DNA of 64,000 bases from Delphinapterus leucas (GCF_002288925.2 NW_022097993.1:9330185-9394184); one strand, 5' to 3'; positions 21,946-35,095 are shown, numbered from the stretch's first letter. Notes: generated by a model not told the origin, from the letters alone. Made by a program: numbers and translations.

Positions 21946-24789
21946 GGCTGCCTGAGCCCCCAGAATGTGGGACTGATAGTCAAGGCCTAATAGGGGAGAT
22001 GGTGGAGGCTTTTTGCCCCCTGGGGGGAATTGGTCTATTGAATTGTGCTCTTGAACAAAGGGTCATTGTTGAATGCCTCATGCAGATTTTTTTTAGGTGT
22101 GATAACTGAACTCTGAAGTTCTAGAACGTAGAAATCTTTCAGTTTGCAATTTTAGTTGGAAATCTTCTCCCTGATACAAAGAAGCATATTAAAGGAAATG
22201 TAGTTGGATGGGCAAACAGACTTTTGCTATCACTTAGGCAGCAGCCCAGTTCTTTGGGGAATTAAAAGCAACTGTCTTTGTCTTGCAAATATCTACAAAA
22301 TCAGAAGTGTAAACACAGCCCACTGTCTCCTGAGACAGCCCAGTTAACACAATTGAGAGAACCTGACAGCAGGCGGAAAAAATTGGAGGGAAAGATGCCT
22401 TTTAAAAAAGGACAAACTACTGGAAAATCTCCCTTGCCCAAAATCTAGCCTACAGCTTCCTTAAGATTATTTGTCAAGGACAAATACAAATCTTAAAAGT
22501 TTTTTTCTACAAAAGTAAAGAGCCTTGGCCATCTGAGCATATAAACTAAATTTATTCCAACCATTATTTATAAACTAGTGACTTTTATATAACATAGGTG
22601 TTATATTTATACCTGATTCATGACTAAGGTCTTAAAATGAAAGCTATGAAATCTCTAATTGCATCTGTATGTATGTCTGTGTACATTACGCATAGGGCCT
22701 TTTTCTACCTTCAGACGGAACTGACAAAAATGACTTTGTAAAGTAGCTCATTTTAATTGGCTTAAAAAGAGTGCTTATGAAATAAATATTTCGAAGTCTC
22801 AGAAGTATCATAGAAAGTAACCCAAATGTTTTTCAAGTCCATGTGGTCTAGGATTAATCTTTAATAAATAATAGCAAGTTTAAGGTTTTCAGTTTAATTA
22901 AAACAAAGTCTTTAATTATCAGCATTAAGTATAATACTTTTATTCTATCTAAGTTTACTAAAAGTCATGTTATCTGTTACAAAAATTCGCCAACAAAAGA
23001 AGAAGGAATAGCTGGAGATGATGGTTAACTTTGTCTAATGTCTCATGAAGTTTTCATAGGTTATATCAACAATTGTTAAGAGCAAGTGAAGTTAAATAGA
23101 TATACGATAAGAGGGTTTTAGGTAAACTTATAAATGTTTATTATGTGTTATGGTTTATGTGTTCTTAAAAAAATAGCTGTCAAAATATTTTTGGTTACTA
23201 GAAACCTTAAAGTTTTGCTAAGATGAGTTAAATTATAAACTAAATTTATTGAATGTCTAGATGATTTCCAAATAAAACATAATGGTGAAAGATTAATTAC
23301 TAAACATAGGTATATCTGCTTTTAGCTTCCTATTACAAAGTAAAGGTAAATTTGGGTTTATTAGTAAACATGTCTTGTGCTTTATTGAAAGATTATAGTA
23401 TGAAGTAGTCTACGTCTCTAGAAATATAAAATGTATTTGTAAATTTGCCAAGCCATAAAATGCTAATGTAAAAGACAGTTCACAGTTGTTTACTTCTTAG
23501 TTAAGGTTTCTAGGGGTTCAGATTTATAATTAATATATGTGATTAAAGTAACTGAAAATTATATGAAAGACATCTCTGTACGTAAGAAAAGTAAGTTGTA
23601 TTTTTGGGTAAGAAAGATATGAGAAATGGAGATACAATGTTGTTGAGGGAAATGAAAATGATCTTGCCTAAAATAAGGCTGGTTATTTCAAGAATGGGAA
23701 AAAAAGAAAAGGACAAGGGATAAACTAAAATGGAAATAGAATGTTGTAGAAGTTTCGTCAAAAAGAAACCTTGAGAAAAGTGTTTTATGCGTGCTTAAGC
23801 TGGTTAAGATCGAAAGGAATTTAAGTGAATGAATTTTAATATCAAAGTAAGTTGGAGCAAAATTAGAATTTGGTTTTCTCTCTGTTAAAAAGACAGAAGT
23901 CTGTTCTTGTAAAGAAATAGTAAAAGGTTTTTCTCTACCTTTAGCAGTCTGCCTAAAAACATCAGGGAGCGATTATGTTTGATCAAAATAATTTCCTATG
24001 TTGTTTTTATCAGGTCTGTGAATGCCTAAACTGAACCTTTTCAATATTGAAAGAGCTATGGCTTGTTACAACTATTCAACCTTCTGTATTTGCCTGTGAA
24101 GTCTTTGACGTTTTGGGTAAATTGTTTTTCAGTGACCTATGTTCTTATTTGACCAAGTGTTTTAAGACCTTTTTGGTATTTTTGACAAACTTCCCCCAAA
24201 TCAAGTTTTAAATGAAGTCTTATTGACCTGGAACTAAGTTTGGGATTTTCCAGCCAGCCCCTAGAACACTTGAAAAGATATGTTTTCTTTCCTTATAAAA
24301 GAGCATTATTAATCGAATTAGGCTTATTTGGTGTATTAAATTACATGGTAAGCATTGCCAAATGAATAATGATAAACCTTCCTAGGCTATATTGTATGGG
24401 TAAATGTTTTTAATATAAATGCTCTGGAAATTATATAAAATTCATAAAATTCGAGTATGTCTTGATATAATGGTATCAGTCATAATTCTAGTTATTATCT
24501 TATAATGCTGTGTGTCACAGAAATAACAAAATTTTCAGGTCAATTGTATTATAATGAATCAGATCTTTAACCAGGCCATTTTAAGTCTTTGTCATTTATA
24601 GACAGTTACTGTTTTAATCTCATGTTTTTGCAAAAATGTTTATCTTCAAGAAGATTCCCAGAAAAGACTTTTTGATAAATATAGGTTTCTGATAACTTTC
24701 AAATTATACCACTGAACTGGGTAAGAAATTACAGAACTCTAATGAAAAAACTGTTGGCTTCATAAACTGCTAACAAAAGATGAAGATCA

Positions 24790-24911
24790 GAAATTCCCTG
24801 GCAGTCCAGTAGTTAATGCTCTGCACTTTCACCGCTGAGGGCTTGGGTTCCATCCCTGGTCAGGGAACCAAGATACCACAAGCCACGTGGTCCAGCCAAG
24901 AAAACAAAATC
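24790..24911 (+). mobile_element. Short tRNA-derived SINE inside the provirus
   Basis: Starts AAATTCCCTGGCAGTCCAGT and holds a B-box-like GGGTTCCATCCC, then GTCAGGGAACCAAGATACC and an A-rich tail. This is the short cetartiodactyl form without the CHR-2 body. A weak 7-bp duplication, AAGATCA, occurs at 24783-24789 and 24912-24918. It post-dates the provirus. Confidence 0.8.
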
Positions 24912-26475
24912 AAGATCAACAAGAATTAATTATTGTACATGGGACTGAATGATTTGATGAATATGATATTAATTTTTATGACTTTTGGCTGAAATATTAC
25001 TTTTTAATCCTTATTTTCCAGATATAAGGAAATCCTTCCTCTTAGACTAACAATGACCTACAGCAATTTGGTAAATTATACCTTTGTAAGCAGAACTGAA
25101 ACATTTATCTTTTTCTCCCTAGCTCCAGAATTTGGGAACTCTTAGTATGTATTATTATTTTCATGGCAATATAGCTATTTACATAAGTTCACTAAGAATT
25201 TGTTCTTGTAACAGGACACAGTTGCAAACATTGGTTACATTACCAAGGCTTTGATTGGAATGTCATATTTGAGGATGTACATAGACTCAGATATGACCAG
25301 ACAGCTTTAAGGAAATAAGATTGACCTTATGGAGCAATATTGCCCCTTGGAAAAACAGGCAGGTACATTGATTACAGGGTTCCCAGCAGCCCTACCAGGT
25401 GAGTAAGGAAGGTCACTTCCTGGTAGGTGCAGAAACCTCAGGATATTTGGGAGGATCTCAAGAAGAGAGGATTTCACCTAAATCTATAGTTATTATAGGA
25501 AGTCTGATGGTAAGTCTTTGCTTTGGCTTCCTGGCCTCAAGAGACATTTAAAATTCAATCTGGAGATTCCTTATGAACAGTTCCAGCAAAGCAGATTTTA
25601 AAAAGCCTTTAAGGTCAATCACTATTCTTGCTGGCCTTATGCAAAAAATCAGGCCAATTTTACTGAAACTACACTTATTTGGCAAACAAATTAGCCTTAA
25701 TTTGGCTATCTTTGGTAAAAATAAGTGTACTTTTAGAGGGAAAAATTGTGTTTCAGTGGAAACTATAATACACAATCATAGATACTAGATTTTAGTTCTG
25801 TTAATTTTCTTTGAGGTTTTGCTTTTCCACCTGTAAACTGGACTGAACCCTGAATTTTTCTATTTTCCTAAAATATTTAGCTATAGCTCTCCAAACTAAC
25901 GTTTCCAACTTTTCTCCCACTTTCGATTTGGAATCGTTGAAAACTAAAGCTTCCTTCCCCTGAAGCCCTCAAAACTGGAGCTGAACAACTTGATACAAAC
26001 TTAAGAGGGATCACCACAATAGCCCATGTTAGACAGTCTTCGTGCCTATTACTGTGTAAGCCACTCAGAAAGCTTACCTCCACACTGATGACATCGTCAG
26101 AGACATTAAAACTACAAACCAAGAAAATCTGTCAGATTGTCACTTTCTGTCCTCACTCCATCTCAAGATGCTTCAAGGCTGACGAAACGTTCTCAACTGG
26201 CAGCTCTCAGGACTCAGACACTGCGTTATAATTTGCTCCGATCAATAACTGTTGTTTTTCTTTCATCTTCATAGAAATGGCTCATATTAAAACTTAATTG
26301 CTTGCACTTCATAGGCCAAACTTTGGAAGACCACATGCCTCACAGCCTCCTGAAATGAACTTAACAGGGCTGACTCATTGTCAGGACTATGAGACTGGTT
26401 TAATGAGCTGGAACAATCTACCAACTCAGCTTCTGGACTGTGAGACTTCTTGGAGAAGTTTCAAAGGCAGGACCG

Positions 26476-27113
26476 TGGAGGAGCAGAATCTGGCAGCCCA
26501 AAATGTGTCTTTTGGGCATGAGGATTAATTTAGGCTGATTATTTTTAAGAAACGGAAGACTCAGTAAATCTCTCTTTACCTACCCCTTAGCTACAGGAAG
26601 AATTTGGATTAAGGAATAGTGCTATCACCTGGGATGGAGGTGCTATCACCTGGGATGGAGGTACCATCACCTGGGATGGAGATGCTATCACCTGGGATGG
26701 AGGTGCCATCACCTGGGATGGAGGTACCATCACCTGGGATGGAGATGCTATCACCTGGGATGGAGGTGCCATCACCTGGGATGGAGATGCCATCAAAGAA
26801 TAGGGTGTGTGTGGGGGACCAGAGGGGCTTAGCGATCAGAGGCCACTCTGTGTCCCAGGGTCTCTGCTGTCCCAGCAAACATGTGCTTTTCCATCTCCAT
26901 GTGAATTGCCTCTGAAATTCCAAACCCCTCCCCGCAACATCCTCTTTTGTCTTTAGCTGAAGATGGTATTTAAGGGGAGGGTTTCAGACTTTTTAGCCAG
27001 TTGCTCAGTCTTCCTGAGTCTCTCCCATGTACACATATGTTAATCTGTCTCATGTAAATTAATCCTCAGACCAGCCAGACCTAGAGTTAGAGGAAAATAT
27101 TTTCTCCCCAACA
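26476..27113 (+). mobile_element. 3' LTR of the provirus
   Basis: About 638 bp starting TGGAGGAGCAGAATCTGG and ending CCCCAACA, the same end as the 5' LTR. It is longer than the 5' copy mainly because of a tandem array at 26624-26795. Just before it, AGTTTCAAAGGCAGGACCG is the only candidate polypurine tract, and it is degenerate. Confidence 0.75.
26624..26795 (+). repeat. 21-bp-unit minisatellite inside the 3' LTR
   Basis: About eight units of CTATCACCTGGGATGGAGGTG, with units alternating in the variable bases (GCTATC, GCCATC or ACCATC; GAGG or GAGA). Because the unit is 21 bp, an incidental open frame runs through it in several phases. The 5' LTR has only a single loosely similar word here (GAGCTGTCATCAGAAATGTC), so the array grew after integration. 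Confidence 0.93.
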
Positions 27114-29879
27114 ACTCCACAAGGCAGCTGTTGACAGTTGTACAGGTTGTGCACTGTACATCTTCAGGGCACTATTAAGCTTGTATGTGGCTGCTATGGC
27201 TTGATGAGAAAACACCATAATCCTGTGCCCAGAAGGAAGGCCTTTGAGGTAGAAAGGAACCAAGTATCTGTAGTTCTCAGCCTGAGAACAGAGGCACTTT
27301 TGCAGCACTGGCAATGCCCCCCTGGGGTATAGAAGATTGGAAACTGTGTATCCTCAGGGAACAGGATCTGCTTATGCAAAGCAGTTCCATTAGTGCACAG
27401 CTGAGCAGGTGATTCTTGCATAAACCACTACAGTCTCTGGATAATTTGTCCACTTTTCCAATGTCCCAAGAGACTGGGAAGAGAGTCGGTTAATTTGTAA
27501 CCAAGAACCTGAAAATGTATCAGCATGAAATTGGAGATTCTACTGTGAATTGAAGTCTTGCGTTCTGCTCACACCTTCGAATTACAACTATCCAAGTAAG
27601 GCATTTGAGGACAACAGAGAACAAATCCATTTGAAAGGGAATAGATGCTTTCTTTGGACACAGCATTGAGCATATCGTGACATTTGGACAATGAATCTGA
27701 GTGTAAGCTTTCTTATAGCCAAGAAATGTGCTAGGGTTCTGGAGTTTTCAGTTTCTGACAACAGAAAACATATAAATTTGTCTCTCGTAAAAAAGAAAAT
27801 TCCTAAATGGAAATGGCAACAAGAATCTGTCATGTGTATAGCAGCATCGTAGGCCTTAAATGGGTCTAAAAATCTTCTCATTCTGCCTATGTGAAAACTA
27901 GTGCTTAGAGAAATGACTTGGGTAATGAATCACAATATTAGCACATCCTCTGGATTAGTTCTCTGTGGGGATTCTAAAGATGTTTGTATCAAGGAAAATA
28001 TGCTTATTTCTTAACAAAGTAAGAAGAGTTTTGGAGTTAGAAGGAACATTGTGAACTATTTAGTTGAATATCCTTGATTTCCCAGAGGGAGGAACTGAAA
28101 CTCAGAGAAATTAAAAAAAAAATTAAAAAGCAGCACAAGTTAATAGAAGAGGGAGGAAGAGTAGTAGGATTGCGAATTTCCAGTTTAGCTTGATGCTGGG
28201 AGATTGAACTCTAAACACAAACCCTCTAAGCTACACAGTCAAACATGGGTGGAATGGCTTGTTTGTTTGTTTTAAATATGTATATAAGACATACGTATCT
28301 TACATACATACGAGATTGCTTGATATAACCATTAATGATTAAACACATAACCATCACATTTAAGTGAGCAATAAGAGATTTACTGTAAAAGTCTACAAAT
28401 CTTTAAAAAGGCCATCAGACAGAGCAATAACATATAAAAGACTAGAGATCTAAGATCACCCTTCGTAGGAGGAGCAATTTAGAAATCCAGAATCAATTTC
28501 ACTTATAATAAGACTGAGAGCAAATGACAGTCACCAATTCAAGTTTCCATTAGAATAAACAAATTTGATGTGTGGGGCTGCAGGCCTATAATATCAGTTT
28601 AAGTAAGATCAGGCAGAGGAAATAGAGAACAGAGACAGAGGGAGAAGCAAGAGTTGGGAATAAGATGGGAACCATAGAAACGGGATACATTTTTATGGAT
28701 TCGTACAAAGGCCAACTGAGAAAATAAGAATCTCATCTTTCTTAGCTGGTGAGTACTTCCTGCTGTTAAAAAAAAAAAAAAAAAAAAAGGTAACCTAGGG
28801 TAAGAACACTGAACTTTCATGATCTTGTTACATCATGAAAATGTATGAGCTATTGGCTAAAATAGTCTGATTTTTCTGGATCTTGCCTTACCCAGAAGCC
28901 TCTGATTTCTTTAAATTTTTAACAAAATTTGAGTTCTCTTAGAAAAGACATTTAAACACTAATTTTTGTGAACGTGGAGAAATTGGAAAATCCAGGAAGG
29001 ATTAGAGTGAACTAAGCGTCCTTCCCCAAATCACAATTAACATCTTAGTCTCAGGCTAGCAACCAGCAGAGATGTAGTCAAACCTCCTCAGAGGGCCCTT
29101 TCCCCAGACTTACTTGATGACCTGACCTCTGCCTGGTCAACAGCTCCCTTCTCGTGTCCTCAGGCCACCAGGGGGCCCCTGGAAATGCAGAGCAGGGAAG
29201 GAGCAAAGTGAATGAAAGAGAAGGAAATATGTTTTACTGAGGGAGTTTATCTATACTATAAAGTTGTGGACTGACGTTCTTATTGATCATTGGATGCATC
29301 TTTGAACTAAGTCTAAATGCATTTCCTATGAGACCACTTACAAAGGCAATACTCATCTGGACAGGAAAGTAAATTAAAGAAAACTATTCTCAGTGCTTTA
29401 AAATAGTACAAAAGAACTGATCTTTGACAATAACTGAATTACAACTATTGATCTTCACACATTTGTATTTCTTTGTAAATGTGGGCCCAAGAAGGAAGGA
29501 TGTTTAGTGTATGGTTTCAGGATGAAAATCAGTGATTTGAGTTTGGCCATTGTTCAAGCAAAAGCTTTGAGGACTTCTTATTGTGAAGCCATGACTGGAA
29601 AAGAGCCACATGGTGAAAAATTCAGTGCAGGTTAGACAAGCACATTCATTGTAAAGTCCAGTATGTTTTGCGTAAAGTCAGAATGAAGGTACAAGGTGAG
29701 ACTAGTGCTAAATGAGATGAAACGTAAGTAAAACTGAAAATTATTTTTTAAAACAAATTACCAGTTGTTTCCTGCAACAGATGTCTGCGGGAGAAAAACA
29801 TGGGAACAAACCCCTCTGTATCTACTGGTCAAAAATCAGATTTAGTGGCCCTAAGTCAGGTCTACCTAAAGAAACTGTA
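27114..29879. other. Unannotated stretch; poly-A run only
   Basis: 2.8 kb with no recognisable repeat family. An A21 run lies at 28768-28788. Segments at 28060-28110 with AACTGAAACTCAGAGAAAT hint at a diverged MIR/L2, but too little is left to call it. No exon is supported. Confidence 0.4.
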
Positions 29880-32655
29880 GACTTCTTTTTTTTAAATCTT
29901 TTTTTTAAATTGAAGTACAGTTGATATTATATTAGTTATATTAGTTTCAGGTGTGCAACAGAGTGATTCAATATTTTTATAGATTATATTCCATTTAAAT
30001 TTATTATAAAATATTGGCTACATTCTGTGTTGTACAGTATGTCCTTGTAGCTTATTTATTTTATACATACTAGTTTGTACCTCTTAATCCCTACCCTTAT
30101 CTTGCCCCACCCCCATCCCTCTCACCACTGGTAACCACTAGTTTGTTTTCTATGTCTGTGATTCTGTTTCTGTTTTGTTATACCCATTCATTTGTTTTAT
30201 ATTTTAGATTCCATTTATAAGTGATAACATACAGTATTTATCTATCTCTGTTTGACTTATTTCACTAAGCATAATACCCCCCGGGTCCGTCCACATTGTT
30301 GCAAATGGCAAAATTTTATTCTTTTTATGGCTGAGTAGTATTCCATTGTATATATGTACCACATCTTCTTTATCCATTCATCTGTCAGTGGATACTTGGG
30401 TTGCTTCTATGTCTTGGCTATTTTAAATAGTGCCTCTGTGAACATTGGGGTGCATGTATCTTTTTGAATTAGAGTTTTTGTTTTTTTCAGATGTATATCC
30501 CAAAATGGAATTTCTGGGTCATATGGTAATTTTTAGTTTTCTGAGAGACCTCCATACTGTTTTCCACAGTGTCTGCACCAGTTTACATTCCCACCACCAG
30601 TGTAGAAGAGTTCCCTTTTCTCTCCATCCTTGCCAATTATGATTATTTGTGTTCTTTTTGATAATAGTCATTGTGACAGGTGTGAAGTGATATCTCACTG
30701 TTCTTTTGATTTGCATTTCCCTGTTGATTAGTGATGTTGAGCATATTTTCATGTGCCTGTTGGCCATCTGCATGTCCTCTTTGGAAAAATGTCTATAAAG
30801 TTCTGCCTGTTCTTTAAATTGGGTTGTTGGTTTTTTAGATGTTGAGTTGTATTAGCTATTTATTTGGGATATTAACCCCTTAACAATCATGTCATTTGTA
30901 AATATTTTCTCCCATTCAGTAGGTTGTCTTTCATTTTGTTGATGGTTTCCTTTGCTGTACAAAAGCTTTTAAGTTTAATTAGGTCTCATTTGTTTATTTT
31001 TGCTTTTATTTCCTTTGCTTTAGGAGACAGATCCAAAAAAAATATTTCTATGATATATGTCAAACAGTGTCTTACCTGTGTTTCCTCTAGGAGTTTTATG
31101 GTTTCCAGTCTTATATTTAGTTCTTTAATCCATTTTGAGTTTATTTTTGTATATGGTGTTAGAGAATGTCCTAATTTCATTCTTTTACATGTAGCTGTCC
31201 AGTTTTCCCAGTGCCACTTATTGAAGAGACTATCTTTTTTTCTATTGTACATTCTTGCCTCCTTTGTCATAGATTAATTTACCATAAGTATGTGGATTTA
31301 TTTCTGGGCCTTCTATCCTGTCCCATTGATCTATATTTCTGTTTTTGTGCCAGTACTCTATGTTTTGATGACTGTAGCTTTGTAGTATAGTCTGAAGTCA
31401 GGGAACATGATTCCTCCAGCTCTGTTCTTTCTTAATATCATTTTGGATATTCAGGGTCTTTTGTGTTTCTATAAACATTTTTAAATTATTTTTTTCTGGT
31501 TCTGTGAAAAATGCCATTGGTAATTTGTTAGGGATTGCATTGAATCTGTAGGTTGCCTTAGGTAGTATGGTCACTTTAACATTGATTCTTCCAATCCAAG
31601 AACACAGTATATCTTTCCAAATGTATGTGTTGTCTTCAATTTCTTTCATTACTGTCTTATAGTTTTCAGAGTACAGGTCTTTAACCTCTTTAGTTAGGTT
31701 TATTCCTAGGTGTTTTATTCTTTTTGATGAAATGGTAAATGGGATTGTTTCCTTAATTTCTCTTTCTGATAGTTTGTTGTTAGTATATAGAAATGCAACA
31801 GTTTTCTGTATATTAATTTTGTATCCTGCAACTTTCCTGAATGCATTGATGAGCTCCAGTAGTCTCCTGGTGTCATCGCTAAGATTTCCTATGTCTAGTA
31901 TCATCATCTGCAAACAGGGACAGTTTTACTTCTTCTTTTCCAATTTAGATTGTCTTTATCTCTTTTTCTTGTCTGATTGCTGAGGCTAGGACTTCCCAAA
32001 CTATGTTGAATAAAAGTGGCAAGAGTGGACATCCTTGTCTTGTTCCTGATCTTAGAGAAAATGCTTTCAGCTTTTCACCATGGAGTATGATGTCAGCTGT
32101 GGGTTTGTCATACATGGCGTTTATTATGTTGAGGTAGGTTCCCTCTATACCCACTTTCTGAAGAGTTTTTACCATAAAAAGATGTTGAATTTTGTCCAAA
32201 GCTTTTTCTGCATAGCAGTTTCTTTATGTCAAACCTAATCTCCCAATTCATCCCACCCTTCCCTTCCCCACCTGTGTCCACACGTGGTGTATGATCCTTT
32301 TAATGTATTGTTGAATTTAGTGTGCTAATATTTTGCTGAGGATTTTTGCATCTATGTTCATCAGTGATATTGTCTTGTAATTTTCTTTTTTTGTGATATC
32401 GTTGTCTTGTTTTGGTATCAGGGTGATTCTGGCCTCTTAGAATGAGTTTGGAAGCATTCTTTTCTCTGAAATATTTTGGAACAGTTTGAAAAGGATAGGT
32501 GTTAACTCTTCTCTAAATATTTGGTACAATTCACCTGTGAAGCCACCTGGTACTGGACCATTGTTTATTGGTAGTTGTTTTATTACTGATTCATTTTTAT
32601 TACTGGTAACTTGTCCATTTATATTTTTTATTTCTTCCTGGTTCAGTCTTTGGAG
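29880..32655 (-). mobile_element. LINE-1, 5'-truncated, minus strand
   Basis: From a T-rich left end through the 3' UTR (TTTCAGGTGTGCAACAGAGT) and ORF2 C-terminal region to the RT domain at the right. Recognisable RT words include the reverse of DAEKA-D-IQH near 32170 and of [14 protein letters not shown] at about 32040. Frames are broken by many stops and frameshifts. A segment of about 115 bp of RT near 32213 is replaced by about 75 bp that does not belong there. Its 5' end abuts, head to head, another truncated L1. Confidence 0.9.
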
Positions 32656-32663
32656 ACTGACAT

Positions 32664-33863
32664 AGTGCTGGAAGTCCTAACCACAGCAATCAGACAAGAA
32701 TAAGAAATAAAAGGAATCCAAATTGGAAAGCAGGAGTAAAATTGTCACTATTTGCATATTACATTATACTATACACATATTCTAAAGGCACCATCAAAAA
32801 AGTATTAGAATTCATCAGTGAATTTCGTGAAGTTTAAGGATACAAAATTAATATACAGAAATCTGTTGTATTCCTATACACTAACAAAGAACTATCAGGA
32901 AGAGAAATTAAGGAAGCAATCCCATTTTCAATTGCATCAAATAGAATACAATACCTAGGAGTAACTCTAAATAAGGAGGCAAAGACATATAATTGGAAAA
33001 CTATAAGACACTTATGAAAGAAATTGAAGACAACAGAAAGATTTGGAAAGATATATCATGCTCATGGATTGGAAGAATCAATATTGTTAAAATGACCATA
33101 CTGCCAAAGGCAATCCCCATCAGTACATCAATGATATTTTCCACAGAACTAGAACAAATAATTCTAAAATTTAAATAGAAAACAAATTTACTGAGGAAAT
33201 ACAAAAAGACTCAATTAGCCAAAACAATCTTGAAAAAGAACAAAGCTGGAGGTATCACACTCCATGACTTCAAAATACAGCAATCAAAACCATATGGTAC
33301 TTGCACTAAGAGACACATAGATCAATGGAACAGAATAGAGATTCTAGAAATGAATCCACACTTATATGAGAATTAATCTATGACAAAGGAGGCAAGAATA
33401 TATAATGGAGAAGACAGTCTCTTCAATAAATACTATTGGGAAAAGTGAAGAGCTAAATGCAGAAGAACCAAACTGGATTACTCTCACATACCATGCACAA
33501 AAACAAATTCAAAGTGAATTAAAGACTTAAATGTAAGACCCAAAACCATAACACTCATAGAAGAAAACATTGGTAGTAAGCTCTTTGACATTCATCTTAG
33601 TAATATCTTTTTGCATGTGTCTCCTCAGGCAAGGGAAGCAAAAGCAAAAAAAAAGGAAAAAAAAGGACTACATCAACCTAGAAAGCTTTTGTGCAGCAAA
33701 GGATACTATCAAAATGAAAAAGCCACTTACTGAGAGAAGATATTTGTAAACAGTATACCTGATAAAGGGTTAATATCCAAGTTATACAAAGAATTCATGC
33801 AAACTCAATATCAAGAAAACAAAAAACCTGATCAAAAAAATGGGTACAGGATCTGAATAGCTG

Positions 33864-33898
<35 letters not shown>

Positions 33899-34846
33899 GC
33901 AGTACGCGGGCCTCTCACTGTTGTGGCTTCTCCCGTTGCGGAGCACAGGCTCCGGACGCGCAGGCTCAGCGGCCATGGCTCACGGGCCCAGCCGCTCCGC
34001 GGCATGTGGGATCTTCCCGGACCGGGGCACGAACCTGTGTCCCCTGCATCGGCAGGAGGACTCTCAACCACTGGGCAACCAGGGAAGCCCCTGAATAGAC
34101 GTTTTTACAAAGATGACATACAGTTGGCCAACAGGCACATGAAAAGATGTTCAACATTGCCAGTCATCAGGGAAATGCAAATCAAAACCACAATGAGATA
34201 TCACCTCACCACTGTCAGTAGGACTATTACCAAAAATACAAGAGATAACAAGTGTTGGTGAGGATGTGGAGAAAAGGGAGCCCTGTGCCCTGTTGGTGGG
34301 AATGTAAATTGGTGCAGCCACTATGGAGAACAGTATGGGGGGGTCCTCAAAAATTATAAAAGAATGACCTCAAGGTCCAGAAATTCCAATCCTGAGTATT
34401 TATCCAAAGAGAAGGAAAACATTAATTAGAAGAGATATATGCACCCCTATGTTCATTGCAGCATTCTTTAAAATAGCCAAGATATAGAAGCAACCTAAAT
34501 GGCCATCAACAGATATGTACAGATAAAGAAGTTATACATATGCATATAACATGGAATATTATTCAGCCATAAAAATAGAATGAAATCTTGCTATCTTTGG
34601 AAACATGGATGAACCTAGAGGGTATTATACTAAGTGAAAAAGTCAGACAGAGAAAGACAAACACTGTATTATTTCACTTATATGTGGAATCTAAAATACA
34701 AAACAAATGAACAAATATAACAAAACAGAAACATTTATAGATACAGAGAACCAAAAGTTTTTTGCTGGAAAAGTCGCAGGTAGGGGGAGGAAAGAATTAG
34801 GTGAGGAGATTGAGATGTACAAGCTTCTCATTGCAAAATAAAAGAG
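32664..34846 (+). mobile_element. LINE-1, 5'-truncated, plus strand
   Basis: Starts within ORF2 (ACATAGTGCTGGAAGTCC) and runs to the 3' UTR and AATAAA near 34842. RT palm words survive in decayed form (GTAAAATTGTCACTATTTGC where the FADD motif should follow, here damaged). A minus-strand SINE interrupts it at 33869-34090. The 5' end meets the minus-strand L1. Confidence 0.88.
33869..34090 (-). mobile_element. CHR-2 SINE inserted in an LINE-1
   Basis: Minus-strand SINE with a TTTTC/T-rich left end (the A tail) and the reverse of CTTCCCTGGTTGCCCAG at the right end. It is bounded by a 16-bp duplication, CTGAATAGCTGTTTTT at 33853-33868 and CTGAATAGACGTTTTT at 34091-34106, two mismatches. Removing it rejoins the L1 reading, so it is the younger insertion. 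Confidence 0.95.
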
Positions 34847-34856
34847 TCACACATCT

Positions 34857-35095
34857 GGGCTTCCCTGGTGGCGCAGTGGTTGAGAGTCCGCCTGCCGATG
34901 CAGGGGACACGGGTTCGTGCCCGGGTCCGGGAAGATCCCACGTGCCGCGGAGTGGCTGGGCCCGTGAGCCATGGCCGCTGAGCCTGCGCGTCCAGAGCCT
35001 GTGCTCCGCAACGGGAGAGGCCGCAACAGTGAGAGGCCCCCGAGCCCAAAAAAAAAATTAAAATAAAAAAATAAAGAATAAAAAAGAAATGTTTA
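34857..35095 (+). mobile_element. CHR-2 SINE, plus strand
   Basis: Full-length copy: GGGCTTCCCTGGTGGCGCAG start, B box GGTTCGTGCCC, GAGCCATGGCCGCTGAGCC body, then CCCCCGAGCCCAAAAAAA and an A-rich tail. It sits directly against the 3' end of the plus-strand L1; target duplications are hidden in A-rich flanks. Confidence 0.92.

Larger units (their letters stand above)
19450..27113 (+). mobile_element. Decayed class I-like endogenous provirus with two LTRs
   Basis: Two related direct LTRs (19450-20003 and 26476-27113) bound a 6.5-kb interior, with a primer-binding site straight after the first. The interior has no long frame. Only a protease-like remnant was recognised, and the central and 3' parts are very AT-rich and noncoding, resembling non-autonomous MER4-group elements (a weak resemblance). 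A SINE has inserted at 24.8 kb. The flanks show no convincing 4-6 bp duplication. LTR differences, many small indels and the later SINE all suggest an old insertion. Confidence 0.75.

Noticed and set aside
26587..26923. A repetitive protein with SPGME-type heptads
   Set aside because: It is only the translation of the 21-bp minisatellite; both strands and more than one frame are open because the unit length is a multiple of three.
28060..28230. A MIR/L2 copy
   Set aside because: Only a short phrase is similar and the order of blocks cannot be confirmed by eye.
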